DNA of 64,000 nucleotides, taken from positions 12,908,400-12,972,399 of the forward strand of contig OZ025211.1 in NCBI GenBank assembly GCA_964019055.1, given 5' to 3'. This document shows positions 37,570-49,066 of the stretch, in pieces. The translations under genes and the position numbers were made by a program. Within the stretch, counting starts at the first letter, position 1. Each line of letters starts with the position of its first letter. The notes under the pieces are model-generated. The model had not been told where the DNA came from, did not search any database, and saw nothing but the letters and a program-made list of their open reading frames with translations. The DNA comes from Anthopleura xanthogrammica (Eukaryota; Cnidaria; Anthozoa; Actiniaria; Actiniidae).

Positions 37570-39093
37570 ACGTGTACGCTGGATCCCATGCCTACATATT
37601 TGCTCATACGCTGTATTCCAACTATTTTACCAGTAATAACCACCAGGATCAACATGTCTCTTCAGCAGAACTGCTTCCCAGATGTATGGAAAGAAGCAAT
37701 AGTACAACCAAGACTGAAGAAAGTAGAGCTTGACACTTCTTTTGGTAACCTTCGTCCTGTCAGCAACCTTGCCTATGTATCTAAACTTACTGAAAAAGCA
37801 GTATTTCAACAACTTCATAAGCACATGGCCAGTAATAACCTCTATCCAACACTGCAGTCAGCATATCGCAAAAATCACAGCACGGAGACTTCATTACTGA
37901 AAGTGTTCAACGACATCCTGCTTGATATGAACAGTCAGAACGTCATATTGCTAGTATTCCTGGACCTGAGCGCTGCATTCGATACTATTGACCACGATAT
38001 TCTTATAGCTCGTCTCAATTCAAACCTTGGCATTTCAGAACCTGCTCTATCGTGGTTCAAGGAGTACCTCTCTGGCCGAAGTCAACGTGTCTCTATCAAC
38101 GGATGTATATCTAAGAAGTTCAGCATCACAAGCGGTGTGCCTCAAGGAAGCTGTCTAGGGCCTCTCCTCTTTATCATTTACGCCAGTGATCTGTTTAAGA
38201 TTCTAAACAAACACTCAGTTAAAGCTCATGCTTATGCAGATGACAGCCAACTGTATCTCTCGTTCAAACCAGGAAGCATGGTTAACCAAAATGAAGCTAC
38301 GGATACTGTGACGAACTGCATCAGAGATATTCAAGGATGGATGACATGCAGCAAATTGAAAATGAATGATGGGAAGACAGAGTTCATGATCATTGGCACG
38401 CGACAGCAAGTGTCCAAGCAATCAATAGAGCAGCTCACTGTTGGCAATTCTTCAATCAAGCCATCATCTTCTTTCAGGAATCTTGGAACTATTTTTGACA
38501 CTAACTTATCCTTAGATAAGCAGATAGCAAGCATATGCAAATCTTCTTTTTATTATCTATATAATATTAGAAAGATCAGGAAATTCCTATCTCCTGATTC
38601 TTGCGCTACTCTAGTCAATGCTTTCATAACCTGTCGCATAGATTACTGTAATAGCTTATACTATGGGCTACCTGGTTATCAAATAGCTAAACTGCAACGC
38701 ATACAGAATGCTGCCGCTCGTTTAGTGTCTTTGACCCCGCGCTTTTCGCATATTACTCCTGTCTTAGCTGATCTCCACTGGCTACCAGTGAGATTTAGAA
38801 TACGCTTTAAGATACTTATTTTCGCTTTTAAGGCTATCCACGGTCTTGCTCCTAGTTATTTATCTGATCTAATTTCTATCAAAAATCAGTCTAGTTATAA
38901 TCTTAGGTCTAATAATGAGCTTCTATTAGCACCTCTACCGACTAAGCTTCGACCTACTCTTGGTGGTAGGACTTTTTCATATGCTGCGCCACTAGAATGG
39001 AACTCTTTACCATCTAGTATTAGGCATATTACATCATTAGCTACTTTTAAAGAACACTTGAAGACATATTTTTATAGGAAAGCCTTTTTATAG
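37570..39093 (+). CDS. Reverse transcriptase, C-terminal part of LINE ORF2 (5'-truncated)
   Basis: Partial ORF2 of a CR1/L2-type LINE; the enzyme copies the element's RNA at nicked chromosomal DNA. About 507 codons are open from the insertion junction to TAG at 39091-39093 with no frameshift, suggesting a young copy. Visible motifs: DPMPTYLL and FPDVWKEAIVQPRLKK at the N-terminal fingers; LRPVSNL; LDLSAAFDTIDH with the first catalytic Asp at 37963-37965; GVPQGSCLGP from 38134; the YADD active site at 38233-38244; LKMNDGKTEF; and NLG. The C-terminal tail has the DYCNSLYYGLP, RIQNAAARL, DLHWLPV and WNSLP patterns typical of CR1/L2 proteins. The native start and endonuclease domain are missing. 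The frame happens to continue upstream into satellite to an ATG at 37510; that start is almost certainly accidental. The first ATG inside the element is at 37588. The product is probably not functional in retrotransposition, although the RT catalytic residues look intact. Confidence 0.9.
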   Translation, partial: TCTLDPMPTYLLIRCIPTILPVITTRINMSLQQNCFPDVWKEAIVQPRLKKVELDTSFGNLRPVSNLAYVSKLTEKAVFQQLHKHMASNNLYPTLQSAYRKNHSTETSLLKVFNDILLDMNSQNVILLVFLDLSAAFDTIDHDILIARLNSNLGISEPALSWFKEYLSGRSQRVSINGCISKKFSITSGVPQGSCLGPLLFIIYASDLFKILNKHSVKAHAYADDSQLYLSFKPGSMVNQNEATDTVTNCIRDIQGWMTCSKLKMNDGKTEFMIIGTRQQVSKQSIEQLTVGNSSIKPSSSFRNLGTIFDTNLSLDKQIASICKSSFYYLYNIRKIRKFLSPDSCATLVNAFITCRIDYCNSLYYGLPGYQIAKLQRIQNAAARLVSLTPRFSHITPVLADLHWLPVRFRIRFKILIFAFKAIHGLAPSYLSDLISIKNQSSYNLRSNNELLLAPLPTKLRPTLGGRTFSYAAPLEWNSLPSSIRHITSLATFKEHLKTYFYRKAFL

Positions 39094-39170
39094 CGTTTAT
39101 GACTATGATTTATTATTTTTGTATTCAGCGCAGATGAACATTTCATGCTAATTTGCGCTTTATAAGTGTA
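39094..39170 (+). other. LINE 3' UTR with predicted two-tier hairpin
   Basis: Short untranslated tail between the ORF2 stop and the (ATT)n repeats. AGCGCA at 39127-39132 is complementary to TGCGCT at 39154-39159. Inside that loop ATGAA at 39134-39138 pairs with TTCAT at 39142-39146 around a three-base loop. LINE reverse transcriptases are known in several families to recognise 3'-terminal RNA hairpins, so this may be the priming recognition element; the fold itself is read by eye. Confidence 0.6.
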
Positions 39171-39189
39171 ATTATTATTATTATTATTA
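39171..39189 (+). repeat. (ATT)6 microsatellite tail of the LINE
   Basis: Nineteen bases of perfect ATT repeat close the element. Short trinucleotide tails in place of poly(A) are typical of CR1/L2-type LINEs. The last three bases overlap the right target-site duplication. Confidence 0.85.
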
Positions 39190-39194
39190 AAATG
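39187..39194 (+). repeat. Target-site duplication, right copy
   Basis: TTAAAATG directly after the LINE (ATT)n tail, followed by ACCTTTTTTCAGC, so the interrupted monomer continues in register. It matches 37561-37568. The first TTA also reads as part of the ATT tail, which makes the exact edge ambiguous. Confidence 0.8.
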
Positions 39195-42100
39195 ACCTTT
39201 TTTCAGCAAAAATGCTTTTTTCTCAGCAAAACACTCTTTTTCTCACCACAAATGTGCTGTTCGCGCCCAAAATGTGCTTTTAGCAGTGAAAACGTCGTGT
39301 TATCGGCAAAAGAAAATTCTCAGCCAAAAAAAAATTTTCAGCCAAAAACACCTTTTTTCACCAAAAATCTCATTTTCTCACCAAAAACTTCATTTTATCA
39401 GCCAAAACGTCGTGTTTTCAGCCAATACGTTGTTTTCACCAGCAATAATGTCGTGTTTTTGGCAAAAAAGTCATCCCATCAGCAAAAAAACCTCATTGTT
39501 AGGGTTAAAATGACCTTTTTTCAGCAAAAATGCTTTTTTCTCAGCAAAACACTCTTTTTCTCACCAAAAATGTGCCGTTTGCGCCCAAAATGTGCTTTTA
39601 GCAGTGAAAACGTCGTGTTATCGGCAAAAGAAAATTCTCAGCCAAAAAAAAATGTTCAGCCAAAAACACCTTTTTTCACCAAAAATCTCATTTTCTCACC
39701 AAAAACTTCATTTTATCAGCCAAAACGTCGTGTTTTCAGCCAATACGTTGTTTTCACCAGCAATAATGTCGTGTTTTTGGCAAAAAAGTCATCCCATCAG
39801 CAAAAAAACCTCATTGTTAGGGTTAAAATGACCTTTTTTCAGCAAAAATGCTTTTTTCTCAGCAAAACACTCTTTTTCTCACCACAAATGTGCTGTTCGC
39901 GCCCAAAATGTGCTTTTAGCAGTGAAAACGTCGTGTTATCGGCAAAAGAAAATTCTCAGCCAAAAAAAAATGTTCAGCCAAAAACACCTTTTTTCACCAA
40001 AAATCTCATTTTCTCACCAAAAACTTCATTTTATCAGCCAAAACGTCGTGTTTTCAGCCAATACGTTGTTTTCACCAGCAATAATGTCGTGTTTTTGGCA
40101 AAAAAGTCATCCCATCAGCAAAAAAACCTCATTGTTAGGGTTAAAATGACCTTTTTTCAGCAAAAATGCTTTTTTCTCAGCAAAACACTCTTTTTCTCAC
40201 CAAAAATGTGCTGTTCGCGCCCAAAATGTGCTTTTAGCAGTGAAAACGTCGTGTTATCGGCAAAAGAAAATTCTCAGCCAAAAAAAAATGTTCAGCCAAA
40301 AACACCTTTTTTCACCAAAAATCTCATTTTCTCACCAAAAACTTCATTTTATCAGCCAAAACGTCGTGTTTTCAGCCAATACGTTGTTTTCACCAGCAAT
40401 AATGTCGTGTTTTTGGCAAAAAAGTCATCCCATCAGCAAAAAACCTCATTGTTAGGGTTAAAATGACCTTTTTTCAGCAAAAATGCTTTTTTCTCAGCAA
40501 AACACTCTTTTTCTCACCACAAATGTGCTGTTCGCGCCCAAAATGTGCTTTTAGCAGTGAAAACGTCGTGTTATTGGCAAAAGAAAATTCTCAGCCAAAA
40601 AAAAATGTTCATCCAAAAACACCTTTTTTCACCAAAAATCTCATTTTCTCACCAAAAACTTCATTTTATCAGCTAAAACGTCGTGTTTTCAGCCAATACG
40701 TTGTTTTCACCAGCAGTAATGTCGTGTTTTTGGCAAAAAAGTCATCCCATCAGCAAAAAACCTCATTGTTAGGGTTAAAATGACCTTTTTTCAGCAAAAA
40801 TGCTTTTTTCTCAGCAAAACACTCTTTTTCTCACCACAAATGTGCTGTTCGCGCCCAAAATGTGCTTTTAGCAGTGAAAACGTCGTGTTCTTGGCAAAAG
40901 AAAATTCTCAGCCAAAAAAAATGTTCAGCCAAAAACACCTTTTTTCACCAAAAATCTCATTTTCTCACCAAAAACTTCATTTTATCAGCCAAAACGTCGT
41001 GTTTTCAGCCAATACGTTGTTTTCACCAGCAATAATGTCGTGTTTTTGGCAAAAAAGTCATCCCATGAGCAAAAAACCTCATTGTTAGGGTTAAAATGAC
41101 TTTTTTTCAGCAAAAATGCTTTTTTCTCAGCAAACCACTCTTTTTCTCACCACAAATGTGCTGTTCGCGCCCAAAATGTGCTTTTAGCAGTGAAAACGTC
41201 GTGTTATTGGCAAAAGAAAATTCTCAGCCAACAAAAAATTTTCATCCAAAAACACCTTTTTTCACCAAAAATCTCATTTTCTCACCAAAAACTTCATTTT
41301 ATCAGCCAAACCGTCGTGTTTTCAGCCAATACGTTGTTTTCACCAGCAATAATGTCGTGTTTTTGGCAAAAAAGTCATCCCATCAGCAAAAAACCTCATT
41401 GTTAGGGTTAAAATGACCTTTTTTCAGCAAAAATGCTTTTTTCTCAGCAAAACACTCTTTTTCTCACCAAAAATGTGCTGTTCGCGCCCAAAATGTGCTT
41501 TTAGCAGTATAAACGTCGTGTTATCGGCAATAGAAAATTCTCAGCCAAAAAAAAATGTTCAGCCAAAAACACCTTTTTTCACCAAAAATCTCATTTTCTC
41601 ACCAAAAACTTCATTTTATCAGCCAAAACGTCGTGTTTTCGGCCAATACGTTGTTTTCACCAGCAATAATGTCGTGTTTTTGGCAAAAAAGTCATCCCAT
41701 CAGCAAAAAAACCTCATTGTTAGGGTTAAAATGACCTTTTTTCAGCAAAAATGCTTTTTTCTCAGCAAAACACTCTTTTTCTCACCAAAAATGTGCTGTT
41801 CGCGCCCAAAATGTGCTTTTAGCAGTGAAAACGTCGTGTTATCGGCAAAAGAAAATTCTCAGCCAAAAAAAAATGTTCAGCCAAAAAAACCTTTTTTCAC
41901 CAAAAATCTCATTTTCTCACCAAAAACTTCATTTTATCAGCCAAAACGTCGTGTTTTCAGCCAATACGTTGTTTTCACCAGCAATAATGTCGTGTTTTTG
42001 GCAAAAAAGTCATCCCATCAGCAAAAAAACCTCATTGTTAGGGTTAAAATGACCTTTTTTCAGCAAAAATGCTTTTTTCTCAGCAAAACACTCTTTTTCT

Positions 42101-42683
42101 CACCAAAAATGTGCTGTTCGCGCCCAAAATGTGCTTTTAGCAGTGAAAACGTCGTGTTATCGGCAAAAGAAAATTCTCAGCCAAAAAAAAATGTTCAGCC
42201 AAAAACACCTTTTTTCACCAAAAATCTCATTTTCTTACCAAACACTTCATTTTATCAGCCAAAACGTCGTGTTTTCAGCCAATACGTTGTTTTCACCAGC
42301 AATAATGTCGTGTTTTTGGCAAAAAAGTCATCCCATCAGCAAAAAAACCTCATTGTTAGGGTTAAAATGACCTTTTTTCAGCAAAAATGCTTTTTTCTCA
42401 GCAAAACACTCTTTTTCTCACCAAAAATGTGCTGTTCGCGCCCAAAATGTGCTTTTAGCAGTGAAAACGTCGTGTTATCGGCAAAAGAAAATTCTCAGCC
42501 AAAAAAAAATGTTCAGCAAAAAACACCTTTTTTCACCAAAAATCTCATTTTCTCACCAAAAACTTCATTTTATCAGCCAAAACGTCGTGTTTTCAGCCAA
42601 TACGTTGTTTTCACCAGCAATAATGTCGTGTTTTTGGCAAAAAAGTCATCCCATCAGCAAAAAACCTCATTGTTAGGGTTAAA

Positions 42684-43634
42684 ATGACCTTTTTTCAGCA
42701 AAAATGCTTTTTTCTCAGCAAAACACTCTTTTTCTCACCACAAATGTGCTGTTCGCGCCCAAAATGTGCTTTTAGCAGTGAAAACGTCGTGTTATCGGCA
42801 AAAGAAAATTCTCAGCCAAAAAAAAATGTTCAGCCAAAAACATCTTTTTTCACCAAAAATCTCATTTTCTCACCAAAAACTTCATTTTATCAGCCAAAAC
42901 GTCGTGTTTTCAGCCAATACGTTGTTTTCACCAGCAATAATGTCGTGTTTTTGGCAAAAAAATCATCCCATCAGCAAAAAACCTCATTGTTAGGGTTAAA
43001 ATGACCTTTTTTCAGCAAAAATGCTTTTTTCTCAGCAAAACACTCTTTTTCTCACCAAAAATGTGCTGTTCGCGCCCAAAATGTGCTTTTAGCAGTGAAA
43101 ACGTCGTGTTATCGGCAAAAGAAAATTCTCAGCCAAAAAAAAATGTTCAGCCAAAAACACCTTTTTTCACCAAAAATCTCATTTTCTCACCAAAAACTTC
43201 ATTTTATCAGCCAAAACGTCGTGTTTTCAGCCAATACGTTGTTTTCACCAGCAATAAGGTCGTGTTTTTGGCAAAAAAATCATCCCATCAGCAAAAAACC
43301 TCATTGTTAGGGTTAAAATGACCTTTTTTCAGCAAAAATGCTTTTTTCTCAGCAAAACACTCTTTTTCTCACCACAAATGTGCTTTTCGCGCCCAAAATG
43401 TGCTTTTAGCAGTGAAAACGTCGTGTTATCGGCGAAAGAAAATTCTCAGCCAAAAAAAAATGTTCAGCCAAAAACACCTTTTTTCACCAAAAATCTCATT
43501 TTCTCACCAAAAACTTCATTTTATCAGCCAAAACGTCGTGTTTTCAGCCAATACGTTGTTTTCACCAGCAATAATGTCGTGTTTTTGGCAAAAAAGTCAT
43601 CCCATCAGCAAAAAACCTCATTGTTATGGTTAAA
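42684..43634 (+). repeat. 951-bp three-monomer block, copy 1 (offset 2225)
   Basis: Monomers marked by AACATCTTTTTTC, CAATAAGGTCGTG, AAAAAAATCATCC, TGTGCTTTTCGCG and GGCGAAAG, ending in TTATGGTTAAA. They recur at 44909-45859. A difference is CACCAAAAATGTG near 43055, which is CACCACAAATGTG in the other copy. Confidence 0.87.
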
Positions 43635-44908
43635 ATGACCTTTTTTCAGCAAAAAATGCTTTTTTTCTCAGCAAAACACTCTTTTTCTCACCACAAATGT
43701 GCTGTTCGCGCCCAAAATGTGCTTCTAGCAGTGAAAACGTCGTGTTATCGGCAAAAGAAAATTCTCAGCCAAAAAAAAATGTTCAGCAAAAAACACCTTT
43801 TTTCCCCAAAAATCTCATTTTCTCACCAAAAACTTCATTTTATCAGCCAAAACGTCGTGTTTTCAGCCAATACGTAGTTTTCACCAGCAATAATGTCGTG
43901 TTTTTGGCAAAAAAAGTCATCCCATCAGCAAAAAACCTCATTGTTAGGGTTAAAATGACCTTTTTTCAGCAAAAATGCTTTTTTCTCAGCAAAACACTCT
44001 TTTTCTCACCACAAATGTGCTGTTCGCGCCCAAAATGTGCTTTTAGAAGTGAAAACGTCGTGTTATCGGCAAAAGAAAATTCTCAGCCAAAAAAAAATGT
44101 TCAGCCAAAAACACCTTTTTTCTCCAAAAATCTCATTTTCTCACCAAAAACTTCATTTTATCAGCCAAAACGTCGTGTTTTCAGCCAATACGTTGTTTTC
44201 ACCAGCAATAATGTCGTGTTTTTGGCAAAAAAGTCATCCCATCAGCAAAAAAACCTCATTGTTAGGGTTAAAATGACCTTTTTTCAGCAAAAATGCTTTT
44301 TTCTCAGCAAAACACTCTTTTTCTCACCACAAATGTGCTGTTCGCGCCCAAAATGTGCTTTTAGCAGTGAAAACGTCGTGTTATCGGCAAAAGAAAATTC
44401 TCAGCCAAAAAAAAAAATTTCAGCAGAAAACACCTTTTTTCACCAAAAATCTCATTTTCTCACCAAAAACTTCATTTTATCAGCCAAAACGTCGTGTTTT
44501 CAGCCAATACGTTGTTTTCACCAGCAATAATGTCGTGTTTTTGGCAAAAAAGTCATCCCATCAGCAAAAAAACCTCATTGTTAGGGTTAAAATGACCTTT
44601 TTTCAGCAAAAATGCTTTTTTCTCAGCAAAACACTCTTTTTCTCACCACAAATGTGCTGTTCGCGCCCAAAATGTGCTTTTAGCAGTGAAAACGTCGTGT
44701 TATCGGCAAAAGAAAATTCTCAGCCAAAAAAAAATGTTCAGCAAAAAACACCTTTTTTCACCAAAAATCTCATTTTCTCACCAAAAACTTCATTTTATCA
44801 GCCAAAACGTCGTGTTTTCAGCCAATACGTTGTTTTCACCAGCAATAATGTCGTGTTTTTGGCAAAAAAGTCATCCCATCAGCAAAAAACCTCATTGTTA
44901 GGGTTAAA

Positions 44909-45859
44909 ATGACCTTTTTTCAGCAAAAATGCTTTTTTCTCAGCAAAACACTCTTTTTCTCACCACAAATGTGCTGTTCGCGCCCAAAATGTGCTTTTAG
45001 CAGTGAAAACGTCGTGTTATCGGCAAAAGAAAATTCTCAGCCAAAAAAAAATGTTCAGCCAAAAACATCTTTTTTCACCAAAAATCTCATTTTCTCACCA
45101 AAAACTTCATTTTATCAGCCAAAACGTCGTGTTTTCAGCCAATACGTTGTTTTCACCAGCAATAATGTCGTGTTTTTGGCAAAAAAATCATCCCATCAGC
45201 AAAAAACCTCATTGTTAGGGTTAAAATGACCTTTTTTCAGCAAAAATGCTTTTTTCTCAGCAAAACACTCTTTTTCTCACCACAAATGTGCTGTTCGCGC
45301 CCAAAATGTGCTTTTAGCAGTGAAAACGTCGTGTTATCGGCAAAAGAAAATTCTCAGCCAAAAAAAAATGTTCAGCCAAAAACACCTTTTTTCACCAAAA
45401 ATCTCATTTTCTCACCAAAAACTTCATTTTATCAGCCAAAACGTCGTGTTTTCAGCCAATACGTTGTTTTCACCAGCAATAAGGTCGTGTTTTTGGCAAA
45501 AAAATCATCCCATCAGCAAAAAACCTCATTGTTAGGGTTAAAATGACCTTTTTTCAGCAAAAATGCTTTTTTCTCAGCAAAACACTCTTTTTCTCACCAC
45601 AAATGTGCTTTTCGCGCCCAAAATGTGCTTTTAGCAGTGAAAACGTCGTGTTATCGGCGAAAGAAAATTCTCAGCCAAAAAAAAATGTTCAGCCAAAAAC
45701 ACCTTTTTTCACCAAAAATCTCATTTTCTCACCAAAAACTTCATTTTATCAGCCAAAACGTCGTGTTTTCAGCCAATACGTTGTTTTCACCAGCAATAAT
45801 GTCGTGTTTTTGGCAAAAAAGTCATCCCATCAGCAAAAAACCTCATTGTTATGGTTAAA
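44909..45859 (+). repeat. 951-bp three-monomer block, copy 2 (offset 2225)
   Basis: Matches 42684-43634 including the TTATGG ending. The monomer that follows differs (TTTTAGAAGTG here, GCTTCTAGCAG after copy 1), but the GCTTCTAGCAG / TTTTCCCC monomer reappears at 46179 and again at 46498. Confidence 0.87.
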
Positions 45860-47450
45860 ATGACCTTTTTTCAGCAAAAAATGCTTTTTTTCTCAGCAAA
45901 ACACTCTTTTTCTCACCACAAATGTGCTGTTCGCGCCCAAAATGTGCTTTTAGAAGTGAAAACGTCGTGTTATCGGCAAAAGAAAATTCTCAGCCAAAAA
46001 AAAATGTTCAGCCAAAAACACCTTTTTTCTCCAAAAATCTCATTTTCTCACCAAAAACTTCATTTTATCAGCCAAAACGTCGTGTTTTCAGCCAATACGT
46101 TGTTTTCACCAGCAATAATGTCGTGTTTTTGGCAAAAAAGTCATCCCATCAGCAAAAAACCTCATTGTTATGGTTAAAATGACCTTTTTTCAGCAAAAAA
46201 TGCTTTTTTTCTCAGCAAAACACTCTTTTTCTCACCACAAATGTGCTGTTCGCGCCCAAAATGTGCTTCTAGCAGTGAAAACGTCGTGTTATCGGCAAAA
46301 GAAAATTCTCAGCCAAAAAAAAATGTTCAGCAAAAAACACCTTTTTTCCCCAAAAATCTCATTTTCTCACCAAAAACTTCATTTTATCAGCCAAAACGTC
46401 GTGTTTTCAGCCAATACGTTGTTTTCACCAGCAATAATGTCGTGTTTTTGGCAAAAAAAGTCATCCCATCAGCAAAAAACCTCATTGTTAGGGTTAAAAT
46501 GACCTTTTTTCAGCAAAAATGCTTTTTTCTCAGCAAAACACTCTTTTTCTCACCACAAATGTGCTGTTCGCGCCCAAAATGTGCTTCTAGCAGTGAAAAC
46601 GTCGTGTTATCGGCAAAAGAAAATTCTCAGCCAAAAAAAAATGTTCAGCAAAAAACACCTTTTTTCCCCAAAAATCTCATTTTCTCACCAAAAACTTCAT
46701 TTTATCAGCCAAAACGTCGTGTTTTCAGCCAATACGTTGTTTTCACCAGCAATAATGTCGTGTTTTTGGCAAAAAAAGTCATCCCATCAGCAAAAAACCT
46801 CATTGTTAGGGTTAAAATGACCTTTTTTCAGCAAAAATGCTTTTTTCTCAGCAAAACACTCTTTTTCTCACCACAAATGTGCTGTTCGCGCCCAAAATGT
46901 ACTTTTAGAAGTGAAAACGTCGTGTTATCGGCAAAAGAAAATTCTCAGCCAAAAAAAAATGTTCAGCCAAAAACATCTTTTTTCACCAAAAATCTCATTT
47001 TCTCACCAAAAACTTCATTTTATCAGCCAAAACGTCGTGTTTTCAGCCAATACGTTGTTTTCACCAGCAACAATGTCGTGTTTTTGGCAAAAAAGTCATC
47101 CCATCAGCAAAAAACCTCATTGTTAGGGTTAAAATGACCTTTTTTCAGCAAAAATGCTTTTTTCTCAGCAAAACACTCTTTTTCTCACCACAAATGTGCT
47201 GTTCGCGCCCAAAATGTGCTTTTAGAAGTGAAAACGTCGTGTTATCGGCAAAAGAAAATTCTCAGCCAAAAAAAAATGTTCAGCCAAAAACACCTTTTTT
47301 CTCCAAAAATCTCATTTTCTCACCAAAAACTTCATTTTATCAGCCAAAACGTCGTGTTTTCAGCCAATACGTTGTTTTCACCAGCAATAATGTCGTGTTT
47401 TTGGCAAAAAAGTCATCCCATCAGCAAAAAACCTCATTGTTAGGGTTAAA

Positions 47451-48086
47451 ATGACCTTTTTTCAGCAAAAATGCTTTTTTCTCAGCAAAACACTCTTTTT
47501 CTCACCACAAATGTGCTGTTCGCGCCCAAAATGTGCTTTTAGCAGTGAAAACGTCGTGTTATCGGCAAAAGAAAATTCTCAGCCAAAAAAAAATGTTCAG
47601 CCAAAAACACCTTTTTTCACCAAAAATCTCATTTTCTCACCAAAAACTTCATTTTATCAGCCAAAACGTCGTGTTTTCAGCCAATACGTTGTTTTCACCA
47701 GCAATAATGTCGTGTATTTGGAAAAAAAAGTCATCCCATCAGAAAAAAACCTCATTGTTAGGGTTAAAATGACCTTTTTTCAGCAAAAATGCTTTTTTCT
47801 AAGCAAAACACTCTTTTTCTCACCACAAATGTGCTGTTCGCGCCCAAAATGTGCTTTTAGCAGTGAAAACGTCGTGTTATCGGCAAAAGAAAATTCTCAG
47901 CCAAAAAAAAAATGTTCAGCAAAAAACACTTTTTTTCACCAAAAATCTCATTTTCTCACCAAAAACTTCATTTTATCAGCCAAAACGTCGTGTTTTCAGC
48001 CAATACCTTGTTTTCATCAGCAATAATGTCGTGTTTTTGGCAAAAAAGTCATCCCATCAGCAAAAAACCTCATTGTTAGGGTTAAA
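47451..48086 (+). repeat. Two-monomer higher-order unit, copy 1 (636 bp)
   Basis: Marks: GTGTATTTGGAAAAAAAAG, CAGAAAAAAACC, TTCTAAGCAAAAC, AACACTTTTTTTCACC and AATACCTTG. All recur in 48087-48724, which is 2 bp longer because of AAAAAATGC and a seven-T run at its start. Confidence 0.88.
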
Positions 48087-48724
48087 ATGACCTTTTTTCA
48101 GCAAAAAATGCTTTTTTTCTCAGCAAAACACTCTTTTTCTCACCACAAATGTGCTGTTCGCGCCCAAAATGTGCTTTTAGCAGTGAAAACGTCGTGTTAT
48201 CGGCAAAAGAAAATTCTCAGCCAAAAAAAAATGTTCAGCCAAAAACACCTTTTTTCACCAAAAATCTCATTTTCTCACCAAAAACTTCATTTTATCAGCC
48301 AAAACGTCGTGTTTTCAGCCAATACGTTGTTTTCACCAGCAATAATGTCGTGTATTTGGAAAAAAAAGTCATCCCATCAGAAAAAAACCTCATTGTTAGG
48401 GTTAAAATGACCTTTTTTCAGCAAAAATGCTTTTTTCTAAGCAAAACACTCTTTTTCTCACCACAAATGTGCTGTTCGCGCCCAAAATGTGCTTTTAGCA
48501 GTGAAAACGTCGTGTTATCGGCAAAAGAAAATTCTCAGCCAAAAAAAAAATGTTCAGCAAAAAACACTTTTTTTCACCAAAAATCTCATTTTCTCACCAA
48601 AAACTTCATTTTATCAGCCAAAACGTCGTGTTTTCAGCCAATACCTTGTTTTCATCAGCAATAATGTCGTGTTTTTGGCAAAAAAGTCATCCCATCAGCA
48701 AAAAACCTCATTGTTAGGGTTAAA
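48087..48724 (+). repeat. Two-monomer higher-order unit, copy 2 (638 bp)
   Basis: Tandem partner of 47451-48086 with the same rare variants in the same order. Confidence 0.88.
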
Positions 48725-49066
48725 ATGACCTTTTTTCAGCAAAAAATGCTTTTTTTCTCAGCAAAACACTCTTTTTCTCACCACAAATGTGCTGTTCGCG
48801 CCCAAAATGTGCTTTTAGCAGTGAAAATTAAACGTCGTGTTATCGGCAAAAGAAAATTCTCAGCCAAAAAAAAATGTTCAGCCAAAAACCCCTTTTTTCA
48901 CCAAAAATCTCATTTTCTCACCAAAAACTTCATTTTATCAGCCAAAACGTCGTGTTTTCAGCCAATACGTTGTTTTCAGCCAATACGTTGTTTTCTTCAG
49001 CAATAATGTCGTGTTTTTGGCAAAAAAGTCATCCCATCAGCAAAAAACCTCATTGTTAGGGTTAAA
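48725..49066 (+). repeat. 342-bp composite satellite monomer
   Basis: Longest monomer noticed. It gains 2 bp in the opening A and T runs, 5 bp around GTGAAAATTAAACGTCG near 48828, and an 18-bp duplication of the CAATACGTTGTTTTCAGC element near 48963-48998. Confidence 0.85.

Larger units (their letters stand above)
37569..39186 (+). mobile_element. 5'-truncated CR1/L2-group non-LTR retrotransposon (LINE)
   Basis: The only non-satellite insertion in the window, about 1618 bp. It contains the C-terminal two-thirds or so of a LINE ORF2 (most of the reverse transcriptase plus C-terminal region), a short 3' UTR and an (ATT)n tail. The apurinic-endonuclease domain and the extreme N-terminal RT segment are absent, as expected of the 5' truncation common in target-primed reverse transcription. 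It is flanked by the 8-bp direct repeat TTAAAATG with no loss of satellite sequence. The sequence patterns and trinucleotide tail fit the CR1/L2 branch of the Jockey superfamily; which clade within it is uncertain. The copy cannot move on its own because the endonuclease is missing. Confidence 0.93.

Noticed and set aside
37627..37824. Reverse-strand open frame inside the LINE (also 38215-38421 and 38331-38540)
   Set aside because: Antisense shadows of the reverse transcriptase frame, short and without recognisable features.
39153..40466. 437-codon frame starting in the LINE 3' UTR
   Set aside because: It is satellite translation through in-frame 318-bp monomers, entered from the UTR by chance.
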